DNA from: Candidatus Omnitrophota bacterium
Lineage (GTDB): Bacteria; Omnitrophota; Gorgyraeia; Duberdicusellales; 4484-171
Assembly: GCA_023227945.1 (NCBI GenBank)
Contig: JALOCC010000021.1
Coordinates: forward strand, 1-30,913
Reading direction: 5' to 3'
Length of the DNA stretch: 30,913 nt
Below are positions 22,035-29,237 of the stretch, piece after piece; within the stretch, counting starts at the first letter, position 1; the number at the start of each line of letters is the position of its first letter. The notes under the pieces are model-generated. The model was not told the DNA's origin. It ran no database searches and saw only the letters and a list, made by a program, of their open reading frames with translations. Made by a program: the position numbers and the translations under genes.

Positions 22035-22991
22035 TTAAGCCTCGCTCTTTTTTAAAAGAATGATAAATATCGGTGCGCCGACTATCGCGGTAATTACTCC
22101 TATCGGTATTTCCGAAGGCGAAAAAAGAGTTCGCGCGAACGAATCGCACAAAATCATAAAGGCTGATGAAAGTATGCACGAAACAGGAATTAATAATCTA
22201 TGATTTGGGCCGATGATCAGCCTGGCCATATGAGGAATTATCAAACCTACAAAACCAATAACTCCGCAAACCGAGATTATTGCCGCAGTAATCAACGAAA
22301 CTAAAAAAAGTAGTATTTTTTTCATTAATTCTACATTTATGCCTAAATGAATTGCTTCTTCTTCACCTATGCTTATTGCGTTTAAGTCCTGTGAAAACAT
22401 GTATACGGTAAATATACCGAGTGCAACAACGGCACCTACTATCAAAAGCAATTTAAAATCAAAAACTTCAAGATTACCCCATAACCACCAGGATATTCCA
22501 TGCAATGTTTCTCTTTCAGAAGTTGAAAGCAGAAATAAAATAATTGCGGAAAAAGCTATTGAAACAATTATTCCTGAAAGGATAAGAGATTGCACTCCGA
22601 TTTTTCCGCGGTGCCTGCTGATATAATAAACCAGTAAAGTGCTCAATATTGCTCCGATAAATGCAGCAAAAGGAATATAGGTAACTGCAATTCCCACAGT
22701 CAACGCAATCACTGCCCCGAGCCCTGCGCCGCTTGATGTGCCTAAAAGATATGGTTCGGCAAGAGGGTTTCGTAATATTGCCTGAAGCACTATTCCACAA
22801 ACCGACAATCCGGAACCAGCAATAATTGCAAGAATTACACGTACCAGCCGAAGATTAAGTATCTGGCGGTTTTCTTTGCTGAAAAGCTCGGAAAAATTTA
22901 AATCAACCGACCCCTTTAAGATGCCAAAAATAACTGCCAAAATCAAAATAGCCGCCAGCAATATTATTTTTCTTTTTACCGTTTTATTCAT
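22035..22991 (-). CDS. btuC: Cobalamin ABC transporter permease, FecCD family
   Basis: A 318-residue inner membrane permease with about ten helices. Family segments: [50 protein letters not shown], the coupling-loop region [15 protein letters not shown] and, near the C-terminus, [20 protein letters not shown], followed by [11 protein letters not shown]. These are the BtuC/FhuB/FecCD hallmarks. The ATG at 22991 overlaps the end of btuF (ATGAATAA contains the btuF stop), the usual coupled arrangement. An ATG nine codons further up is possible but has no ribosome binding site either. Confidence 0.93.
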   Translation of the reverse strand: MNKTVKRKIILLAAILILAVIFGILKGSVDLNFSELFSKENRQILNLRLVRVILAIIAGSGLSVCGIVLQAILRNPLAEPYLLGTSSGAGLGAVIALTVGIAVTYIPFAAFIGAILSTLLVYYISRHRGKIGVQSLILSGIIVSIAFSAIILFLLSTSERETLHGISWWLWGNLEVFDFKLLLIVGAVVALGIFTVYMFSQDLNAISIGEEEAIHLGINVELMKKILLFLVSLITAAIISVCGVIGFVGLIIPHMARLIIGPNHRLLIPVSCILSSAFMILCDSFARTLFSPSEIPIGVITAIVGAPIFIILLKKSEA

Positions 22992-23835
22992 CGGGATATA
23001 ATTTTTTGTGCAGCCCATAAAGCGCTTCTACTATACGCGGCCCGGGCCGAAGTAATGTATCGGGATCAATATCGTTATACACGCGTTTATTTTTAACTGC
23101 AGCAATATTGTTCCATCCGGGCCGAGCCATTACCTGCTCTATTGGGCTTAAATTTCCCATATAGGCAAGAATGATACAATCAGGGTTACGTTTCAGAACT
23201 ACCTCAGAGGTTACAGAACTATAGGCACTCTTGATATCAGAAGTTATATTTACGCCTCCGGAAAACTCTATTAGTTCATTTATAAATGAACCGCGGCCTA
23301 CTGTAGTTAAAGGGCTATACCAAATTTCAATAAAAACTTTTTGCTTTCTTTCTTTGCTAATTCGTGAGACCTGAGAATTGATTTTTTCTATCCGGATTCT
23401 CATGCTATCAATAAGCGCCGTAGACTCTTTTTCTTTGTTGGTCAATTTTCCTATCTCTCTAATTGACTGAAAAAGCTCATTTATATTTTTCGGGTCACTT
23501 ACAAAAATATTTAAATTTAACTGTTTTAGCTTGGCAATAACTGGTGACTGCTCAAGGCCTGTACAAAAGATTAAATCCGGTTTAATTGATAATATCTTTT
23601 CGATATTCGGCCGGCTGAAAGTGCCGATTTTTTCTTTGGCCTCTGCCTCTTTAGGATAGTTACAAAATTCACTCACCCCTACGATTTCTTTATCTAAGCC
23701 TAAGGCAAATAAGATTTCCGTTGTAGCAGGAGCAAGGGAAATTATCCGCAATTGTTTATTTTGTGCAAAAAGATAGCTTGTGTAACTAAAACAAAATACA
23801 AAAATAATTGCCGCTATCTTATATTTAATCTGCAT
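22984..23835 (-). CDS. btuF: Cobalamin-binding periplasmic protein
   Basis: A 283-residue class III solute-binding protein. A signal peptide (IAAIIFVFCFSYTSYLFA) is followed by the BtuF/FecB-like N-lobe RIISLAPATTEILFALGL, then VGVSEFCNYPKEAEAKEKIG, IEKILSIKPDLIFCTGLE, and the C-lobe with VFIEIWYSPLTTVGRGSFIN and the C-terminal [28 protein letters not shown] and C-x-YP are features shared with BtuF rather than with haem or siderophore binders. First gene after the cobalamin riboswitch and its terminator, 20 bp before the ATG. The ribosome binding site is weak (GAGAAA). Confidence 0.94.
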   Translation of the reverse strand: MQIKYKIAAIIFVFCFSYTSYLFAQNKQLRIISLAPATTEILFALGLDKEIVGVSEFCNYPKEAEAKEKIGTFSRPNIEKILSIKPDLIFCTGLEQSPVIAKLKQLNLNIFVSDPKNINELFQSIREIGKLTNKEKESTALIDSMRIRIEKINSQVSRISKERKQKVFIEIWYSPLTTVGRGSFINELIEFSGGVNITSDIKSAYSSVTSEVVLKRNPDCIILAYMGNLSPIEQVMARPGWNNIAAVKNKRVYNDIDPDTLLRPGPRIVEALYGLHKKLYPDE

Positions 23836-23854
23836 AACTATTTCTCAATCGCTA

Positions 23855-23888
23855 TAAAATAAAAAACCCCGACTGTGTCAGTCGGGGT
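23855..23888 (-). terminator. Riboswitch-controlled intrinsic terminator before btuF
   Basis: On the minus strand ACCCCGACTG pairs perfectly with CAGTCGGGGT (23888-23879 with 23875-23866) across a 3-nt loop, followed by TTTTTTATTTT. It lies between the riboswitch and btuF. A hairpin directly upstream, TAGGTT with AACCTA (about 23952-23926), may be part of the switch between alternative structures. Confidence 0.92.
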
Positions 23889-23929
23889 GCATCCTCGTTT
23901 TCTTAGCCCGGAAAATGAAAAATCTAGGT

Positions 23930-24128
23930 TATGTTCCACGCAAAACCTAAAGATTCAAATATTTGCGGCAGGTCTTCTGGCTTCCCTTACCCTTAACGCC
24001 TTCCCACTTTATGGTAGTGGCTTTTAATATTAAAGGTTCTCTTTTGTTGTAAAAAGAGTCAGGTTACAGCACCGGGAGTGCTTCCGAATTACACGGAATT
24101 CCCTTTTATGCTCTTTCGAGCACCACAA
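23930..24128 (-). ncRNA. Cobalamin riboswitch
   Basis: The minus strand carries the conserved cobalamin aptamer elements in order: an AAAGGGAA segment (about 24107-24100), GGTGCTGTAA (24073-24064, with the CCC just upstream), AAGTGGGAAGGCG (about 24012-24000) and the B12 box AGCCAGAAGACCTGCC (23982-23967). A GC-rich P-hairpin (GGTGCTCGAAAGAGCA) opens the aptamer. Cobalamin binding would favour the terminator at 23855-23888 and shut off the nine genes downstream. Exact ends are approximate. The 23836-24370 gap holds only this leader, its promoter and element E. Confidence 0.93.
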
Positions 24129-24159
24129 AATTCATTTATAAATTTTAAAGAACGAATGA

Positions 24160-24187
24160 ATTATAGCTTAGTACCACTTTTTGTCAA
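24160..24187 (-). promoter_or_regulatory. Consensus sigma-70 promoter of the cobalamin unit
   Basis: On the minus strand TTGACA (24187-24182) and TATAAT (24165-24160) are both perfect, separated by 16 nt. Transcription would begin near 24153, about 25-30 nt before the aptamer. Confidence 0.85.
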
Positions 24188-24200
24188 TTCTTTTATTTAT

Positions 24201-24368
24201 GGTCTCTGAAAAAGTCCTTTTACACCGCAAAGTCGCAAAAGTGCCGCAAAAGCGCAAAAGAAAAATACGAAAATTATACCGAAAAATCACGGAATCTTAT
24301 TCTGTGTTTCTTTTTGCGTCTTTGCGGAATTTTGCGTTTTTGCGGTGTCAACATAGTTTTTCGGAGCC
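24201..24368. repeat. Long imperfect palindrome built of CGCAAAA words (element E)
   Basis: The left arm 24221-24264 and right arm 24307-24348 are inverted copies with ACACCGCAAA outside and CGCAAAA(A)GAAA inside, about four-fifths identical. The outer arms GGTCTCTGAAAAA (24201-24213) and TTTTTCGGAGCC (24357-24368) add a second stem, and the loop contains CACGGAAT/ATTCTGTG. It fills the space between the zinc-ribbon gene stop and the promoter of the cobalamin unit. Same word family as element D. Confidence 0.82.
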
Positions 24369-24370
24369 CT

Positions 24371-24667
24371 CTATTTACCAAGCTCGTAAACTTCGTCGGG
24401 TTTTGATTCTGATTTCTTTTGTACGTAACGCGTAGCTATCCTGGACAAACTTTCTCTAACATCTTTTTCGTTATCTTTAGCCCAAATAAAACCGCAGACA
24501 GAACAGGCAAAAAATTTATTTTTTATCCAGATGTTCGTTACAAGCGAAGCAAAAAAAGGTAATCCGTTAGGCCTGAAACAGGCGCGTGGCTCAATATAAT
24601 CTGCCTGATTGAAGATTTTCCCCTCTACCACGCTCCCACTTTTACATTGCGGACAGATTATTTCCAT
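24371..24667 (-). CDS. Small zinc-ribbon protein
   Basis: A 98-residue cytoplasmic protein. Two CxxC knuckles, CPQC at residues 5-8 and CSVC at about 55-58, probably bind one zinc ion. The first is followed by a K-S-G-S turn and the second by GFIWAKDNEK. Between them lies FFASLVTNIWIKNKFFA, hydrophobic but too broken to be a clear membrane segment. The tail is charged. Proteins of this general kind are common; no specific family or partner is recognised. GGGAGG six bases before the ATG fixes the start. The stop codon lies immediately beyond element E. Confidence 0.75.
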   Translation of the reverse strand: MEIICPQCKSGSVVEGKIFNQADYIEPRACFRPNGLPFFASLVTNIWIKNKFFACSVCGFIWAKDNEKDVRESLSRIATRYVQKKSESKPDEVYELGK

Positions 24668-24728
24668 TGATACCTCCCTTTAAATTGTTTTTCGCAATAA
24701 ATGATCAATTTATTAATTAAAACAAAAA

Positions 24729-25499
24729 TTAAGACAAAAATATAAACATTGCTATTGCCAATACAATACGGTATATAGCAAAGAGAATAAAATTATGGTT
24801 CTTGATGAAATAAAGAAGAAATTTTATGGCAAAACACGCAGTAACAAAAGAAACAATAAAACCTACAACGAGATAAATAAACTGCCCGGAATTAAAAGTG
24901 CCTGCGCTTTTTGTTAAATCAAAAACAGTTGCCGCAAGCATTGTAGGAACAGCCAATAAAAATGAAAATTCTACAATTGTCTTTCGTTTCAAACCTAAAA
25001 TCAAGCCGCCGATAATTGTTGCCGCCGACCGCGAAACCCCTGGAATTATGGCAATTGATTGAAATATGCCGATTAAAAAAGCTTTTGGGTATGAAATTAA
25101 ACTGATATCCTCTATCGTGGCTTTTTCCTGCCGATAGAAAATTTCAAAAATAATGATAAATATTCCACCCGCAAGCAGCGACCAAAGCACAATTGAACTA
25201 TTTTGCAGCAGAAATGATTTAAGAACCTTATAAAGCGATAATCCGATTAAGGCAGTGGGGATAAAAGCTACTGTAATTTTTTTTAATACAGGAATTTTTA
25301 TTAAAAAAGATTTCCAGTACAGAACCACAACCGAAAGTATCGCCCCGAGCTGTATTGCTATTTCAAAACTTTTTAGAAATTCAGTCTGAGGAGTTTTTAA
25401 AAGATCGGCTGTAAGAATTAGGTGACCGGTTGAAGATATGGGTAAAAATTCCGTTATTCCTTCTACTACGCCGAAAATAACTGCGGTTATCAGATTCAT
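24729..25499 (-). CDS. uppP: Undecaprenyl-diphosphatase
   Basis: A 256-residue membrane enzyme (BacA/UppP) that dephosphorylates undecaprenyl pyrophosphate, recycling the lipid carrier of peptidoglycan and other glycans. The first signature, VVEGITEFLPISSTGHLIL (about residues 11-29), has the catalytic Glu pair and the SSTGH motif. The second, IIPGVSRSAATIIGGLILGL, has the essential Ser/Arg. About eight hydrophobic helices and normal length. No Shine-Dalgarno sequence is seen; a TATAAT box ends six bases before the ATG, so the message may be leaderless. Confidence 0.95.
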   Translation of the reverse strand: MNLITAVIFGVVEGITEFLPISSTGHLILTADLLKTPQTEFLKSFEIAIQLGAILSVVVLYWKSFLIKIPVLKKITVAFIPTALIGLSLYKVLKSFLLQNSSIVLWSLLAGGIFIIIFEIFYRQEKATIEDISLISYPKAFLIGIFQSIAIIPGVSRSAATIIGGLILGLKRKTIVEFSFLLAVPTMLAATVFDLTKSAGTFNSGQFIYLVVGFIVSFVTACFAIKFLLYFIKNHNFILFAIYRIVLAIAMFIFLS

Positions 25500-25505
25500 T
25501 ATGCA

Positions 25506-25533
25506 ATTATACTATAAATTTTAGCCAAGTCTA
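25506..25533 (-). promoter_or_regulatory. Candidate promoter of uppP
   Basis: On the minus strand TAGACT (25533-25528), a 16-nt spacer and TATAAT (25511-25506) precede the uppP ATG by six bases. A start site at standard distance would coincide with the ATG. Confidence 0.45.
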
Positions 25534-25562
25534 CTGCCCGGCTTTTATTTATCAAATAAAAC

Positions 25563-25613
25563 AAGACAGGAAAATTTGAGATAGATTTCTATCATTACCA
25601 AGAATTTCCTGCC
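25563..25613 (-). terminator. Possible terminator after the flavoprotein gene
   Basis: On the minus strand GGCAGGAAATT (25613-25603) pairs with AATTTTCCTGTC (25576-25565), with an inner GATAG-AAAT-CTATC stem. The T-rich sequence TTGTTTTATTTG follows. It is imperfect, but it lies in the right place between the group of genes to its right and uppP. Confidence 0.45.
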
Positions 25614-25656
25614 CACGATATACGCCTAAGCATGCTGCAATTAAAAAGAATTATTG

Positions 25657-26229
25657 TTATCCTATCTCTCTGCCCAGAGAGATAGTTTTTTCACGGATAG
25701 CAGCGTCATTTTTTATAGTACCCGAAACCCCTGCATTAGGAATAAGGAGTGATTTAAATTTCATTCCGCTATATTCTGCGGTTAAGGCAAACGGTTTCTC
25801 GAGAACTTCCAATCCGACGTCTTCAAAAGCGCTGGCAATAAGGACTAAGGTTTTTCCTTTTAGGACGGTTTGCATTGTTTTAGCTTCATTGTCCCATTTA
25901 AAAAGAGAAAACATCCTATCAAAAATAAGCTTAAGCTGTGCACTTGGCCCGAAGAAATAAAGCGGTGTTGCCATAACGATAACGTCTGCTTCAGCCATTT
26001 TTTTCAACACCGGCTTTGCCTCATCATCGATTACGCATTCATATTCTTTAATTTTTTGGCACACGCGGCAAGATGTACAGCCGTTAGATTTATATTTTAG
26101 AAAAGCAGCAAGAACAATTTCAATCTCAACATCTTTGGCACGTGCACCTTTGCAAAACCAATTCACAAGCATAGCGGTATTGCCATCTTTTTTAGGGCTA
26201 GCTGAAAGTATTAATATTTTTTTGGCCAT
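25657..26229 (-). CDS. Iron-sulfur flavoprotein (Isf-like NADPH-dependent FMN reductase family)
   Basis: A 190-residue flavodoxin-fold protein, a second member of the type seen at 3472-4128. The FMN phosphate loop is LSASPKKDGNTAMLVNWF. The cysteine cluster is C51-x2-C54-x2-C57-x7-C65, as in [4Fe-4S] Isf proteins. EADVIVMATPLYFFGPSAQL and KLIFDRMFSLFKW form the rest of the flavin site. Its ATG abuts the stop codon of the DUF493 gene, so it is the last gene of the metallopeptidase/ATP-grasp group. Its electron partner is unknown. Confidence 0.88.
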   Translation of the reverse strand: MAKKILILSASPKKDGNTAMLVNWFCKGARAKDVEIEIVLAAFLKYKSNGCTSCRVCQKIKEYECVIDDEAKPVLKKMAEADVIVMATPLYFFGPSAQLKLIFDRMFSLFKWDNEAKTMQTVLKGKTLVLIASAFEDVGLEVLEKPFALTAEYSGMKFKSLLIPNAGVSGTIKNDAAIREKTISLGREIG

Positions 26230-26478
26230 TTAGACTATGCTTTTAATTGCCGGGGCTTTACGTAGAAAGGTATATATATCATTACGCTCTTTTTCCGTGG
26301 CAACAATGGTTTTTAAAGAAAGAGAAATATATTTTCCCTTCTTGCTTATATTCGAAAAAGATAAAGTATATTGTTTAGTTCTAAAAATTTCAGAGGCTAT
26401 CTTACGTAACTCTTCTTCATCTAGACCGATAATTCTGTATTCCCATTCGCAAGGATAGTCAATTTTTGGTTGGTTCAT
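26230..26478 (-). CDS. DUF493 (YbeD-like) protein
   Basis: An 82-residue protein with the ACT-like ferredoxin fold of the DUF493 family. Features are YPCEWEYRIIGLDEEEL at the start, then SNISKKGKYISLSLKTIVAT, which matches the family pattern S-x-x-GKY-x-S, and IYTFLRKAPAIKSIV at the end. In E. coli YbeD lies near lipoate genes, and an allosteric or regulatory role has been proposed; its function is not established. The start overlaps the upstream gene's stop by four bases (ATGA), so translation is coupled. Confidence 0.85.
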   Translation of the reverse strand: MNQPKIDYPCEWEYRIIGLDEEELRKIASEIFRTKQYTLSFSNISKKGKYISLSLKTIVATEKERNDIYTFLRKAPAIKSIV

Positions 26479-27047
26479 TTATTCACGCTGTCTATATAAT
26501 TAAAATGGTAGGTTGCCTTTGAGAGTTTTTCAAATAATTTTTCATCCCGTATAACTACCGGCGAAGTATCAACAAGTTTGGAAAGCCCTTCCCAAATTCC
26601 GAACCAACCAAGCGGCATTAGAATAATACTTGAAATCTGAAGCGTAAGTTCGCTTAGGAATTTAAAATATGTTGCGAGGGTTAAAAAACTTAGCGAACAA
26701 ATGCCCACAATAACAAACACAATCCCCCGGATACGTATAATTGCAATAACTTTCTTCTTCTGTAAAAATTTATAGCGAAAATGTTTTCTGAGCCGGTTAA
26801 CAACCATTCGTTCCGACTCTTCATTCTTTAGTGAAAAAGGAACATGGATTGTAATAATAAAATTTCCAGCCGGTGTTTCTTTATATCGTTTCTTTAGCTC
26901 ATCTATAAAATCTCCTGAAACCGTGCGCTCACTCAATGCCCTGGGATCAAAGTCGGAAAAAATATCATCCCAGGCATCAATAACAACGCCGATTTCATTT
27001 AAATCCTGAACTCTTTGTTCTGCTTTCTTTTTAAAATCATTAATCAT
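26475..27047 (-). CDS. Uncharacterised protein with two membrane helices
   Basis: A 190-residue protein. The N-terminal ~95 residues are soluble and charged and include the segment DIFSDFDPRALSERTVSGDF. Two adjacent hydrophobic segments follow at about 104-126 and 131-152 with a short turn, and the C-terminal 40 residues are soluble again (VVIRDEKLFEKLSKATYHFN). Both tails should therefore be on the same side, most likely the cytoplasm. I do not recognise a named family. It lies 55 bp after the ATP-grasp gene and overlaps the DUF493 gene by four bases, so it is co-transcribed with both. Confidence 0.8.
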   Translation of the reverse strand: MINDFKKKAEQRVQDLNEIGVVIDAWDDIFSDFDPRALSERTVSGDFIDELKKRYKETPAGNFIITIHVPFSLKNEESERMVVNRLRKHFRYKFLQKKKVIAIIRIRGIVFVIVGICSLSFLTLATYFKFLSELTLQISSIILMPLGWFGIWEGLSKLVDTSPVVIRDEKLFEKLSKATYHFNYIDSVNK

Positions 27048-27102
27048 TTTATACCGGCCTTAATGAAACTATTACGTAACGGTTAAGACTTTCTACAAAG
27101 GG

Positions 27103-28128
27103 CTATTTGCCGTTATCGGTATTATTTAACGCAAGGGAAAGAATTCTTTGGATAAGCTTGCTATATGGGATTTCTGCTTTTTCCGCTGACTGGGCCATTT
27201 CGTCGTCTTTTGCCAAACAAGGATTGGCATTTACTTCCAAAACATAAATCCTGCCGGAAGCCTCAACCCTTAGGTCAAAGCGGGCATAAGAATTTAAATT
27301 TAATGCGCGATAAGCTGTTTTACATATATGTGTAAGTTTTTTCTCTAACCCCTCAGGCATGTTATTAGCAAAAACATTCTGTATCCCCCATTTCTTCCGG
27401 TATTCATCGTCCCATTTTGCTTTGTAAGTTGCAATTTTACTTTCCGGGTCGGAAATTTCTCCAAACTTCATCTCTCTTATGGGTAAAACTTCAAGTATTT
27501 TATGGCCGATAATACTTACATAGAACTCTCTCCCGGGAATATATTCTTCGACAATAGCATCCATATTCATTTTCTCATGTATGAATTTTATTCTTTCAAG
27601 GCAGGCAGCTTCATTGTCCACTACTGACGCCTGAGATATACCGACAGAAGCCTCCTCGCACAAAGGCTTTACTATAGCAGGAAGCTTAGGCCGTTTGATA
27701 GACTTAAGTTTTCTGTTTCTGTGAAAAGTGTGAAAATTGGGCACGCGTATTTTATGGAAACTTAAAATCTTTTTACTTAAAGCTTTGTCGTTACAAACAA
27801 GAAGCGCTGCCGGGCTTGCTCCGGTAAAAGGTACATTTAACATTTCCAGCAGCCACGCGGCATTCCTTTCGAGGTTAGTCTTTTTTCTAAAACCCTCCAT
27901 GATATTAAACGCAACATCCGGTTTGTTTTGATTTATCTCCTCGATAAGAAGATTTATATTGTCATACACTCCAAGCAAGCTTACCTCATGGCCATTTTCG
28001 CGAAGCGCTTCATAAACGTTAAGCTGGGTGTCCCAATCCGGTTCTTTGAATTCTTTGACAAAATCATAACCCCGCGCAGTTGCATAGGGACAATCAAAAA
28101 CTAATAAAACTTTCAGTTTTTTATCCAT
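27103..28128 (-). CDS. D-Ala-D-Ala ligase-like ATP-grasp enzyme
   Basis: A 341-residue ATP-grasp ligase. The N-terminal domain has KVLLVFDCPY and KPDVAFNIMEGF. The central domain has LPAIVKPLCEEASVGISQAS (the phosphate-binding loop and conserved Lys) and DAIVEEYIPGREFYVSIIG. The C-terminal core has SYARFDLRVEASGRIYVLEV, then NANPCLA, placing metal ligands at D285, E298 and N300. The fold and motifs match D-alanine-D-alanine ligase, but the usual DDL N-terminal HGxxGEDG motif is replaced by NIMEG-, so another amino acid or peptide substrate is likely. It overlaps the zinc metallopeptidase gene by 16 bp and has GAGG before the ATG. Confidence 0.87.
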   Translation of the reverse strand: MDKKLKVLLVFDCPYATARGYDFVKEFKEPDWDTQLNVYEALRENGHEVSLLGVYDNINLLIEEINQNKPDVAFNIMEGFRKKTNLERNAAWLLEMLNVPFTGASPAALLVCNDKALSKKILSFHKIRVPNFHTFHRNRKLKSIKRPKLPAIVKPLCEEASVGISQASVVDNEAACLERIKFIHEKMNMDAIVEEYIPGREFYVSIIGHKILEVLPIREMKFGEISDPESKIATYKAKWDDEYRKKWGIQNVFANNMPEGLEKKLTHICKTAYRALNLNSYARFDLRVEASGRIYVLEVNANPCLAKDDEMAQSAEKAEIPYSKLIQRILSLALNNTDNGK

Positions 28129-29153
28129 TTTTTCCTCGAAAAACTTCCAGTATTAACATAATTCATTATAAGTGCGGTAACGTAGATTGATATCTTGAGC
28201 ACCGCCTGCTGCTCTGACATCGGGTTTAATAAATTAAGCTGTTTGCACCTTTCAATTAAAGTTTCAAGCAAATCATTTATAATGAATTTTTTCTCTCCTG
28301 TCCAGATTGAAACATTATTGCAAATAGTATCTTTATATCTTTTTATTATACTGTAGGCATATGGTAATTTGGTATCATCTTTATGTTTATCGGCAAATAT
28401 TTTTGCCAAATTTGTATCATGGAATTCGGGAAATTCTTCGGCTAAATTGATTTTTTTCTTTTTGTAATAATTCTTAAGAGTAAGGGGCAACGAAGAAGCT
28501 TTACGGTATTTCTTCCCATTTTTAACCAGGGGCGGCTTATCTTTAATTACTAATATGACCTCCTCTATAAACTGAAGCTTGGCAACTGCCTTCCAGCCTT
28601 TATATTGAGCGCGCCAGTCAAATCCCGGGGTAAGCCACACAGCAAAAGTCTCGGCAAAATCTTCATCAGGATGGCATTGAGCATAATATTTTTCCAGGTG
28701 CCTTACGAAACTTTTACTATAAGGCTTAAACCTATAGGCATCTGCGTAGGTTTTGGAAAACTGTCCGAATATTTTTTTCCAGTCAGGCGATTGGTATAAC
28801 TTATAAGCATAGTTTATGGCATGCCCGGCTTCATGGCGTAACAACTGCATACACCAGGATTTTGTCTCCCCTTCAGCTTCACGCATCATCTTTTTTTCAA
28901 GTTTTATAAGGGCAGGGTGGGCCAAAAAGAATGGTATGCCGATTTGAGGGTCCTGGTCAGGGGAAAACCATTCATCGGCCAAGTAGCAAACCGGTTTAAA
29001 TTTTATGCCTTTTGATTCAAGTTCCTGATAAAGCTCTTTCACGCAGTCAGAAAGCCAGGTACCTTCTATGCTTAAGGGCAAATCTTTTATGCGAAGATCG
29101 AGAAGGCTTTCCTCAGAAACAGTAGCTAAATCAATTTTTTCTTTTGATATCAT
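28113..29153 (-). CDS. Putative zinc metallopeptidase (peptidase Mx-like)
   Basis: A 346-residue protein. The zinc motif is LLRHEAGHAINYAYKLY, with H107-E108-x2-H111. HPDEDFAETFAVWLTPGFDW, some 50 residues later, supplies the probable third ligand (E164 or E168). This spacing fits the 'putative zinc-binding metallopeptidase' group. There is no signal peptide, so it acts in the cytoplasm. The C-terminal ~150 residues are helical and lysine-rich and not recognised. It is the first gene of the tight group that continues with the ATP-grasp ligase; AGGA lies seven bases before the ATG. Confidence 0.82.
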   Translation of the reverse strand: MISKEKIDLATVSEESLLDLRIKDLPLSIEGTWLSDCVKELYQELESKGIKFKPVCYLADEWFSPDQDPQIGIPFFLAHPALIKLEKKMMREAEGETKSWCMQLLRHEAGHAINYAYKLYQSPDWKKIFGQFSKTYADAYRFKPYSKSFVRHLEKYYAQCHPDEDFAETFAVWLTPGFDWRAQYKGWKAVAKLQFIEEVILVIKDKPPLVKNGKKYRKASSLPLTLKNYYKKKKINLAEEFPEFHDTNLAKIFADKHKDDTKLPYAYSIIKRYKDTICNNVSIWTGEKKFIINDLLETLIERCKQLNLLNPMSEQQAVLKISIYVTALIMNYVNTGSFSRKKWIKN

Positions 29154-29237
29154 TATTATATCCTAACGCCTAAATAAGGTTGCTTAAAGATAATTTTACC
29201 ATGGCTATAAGGTATACGCACTATTTTTCTGTGTTTT

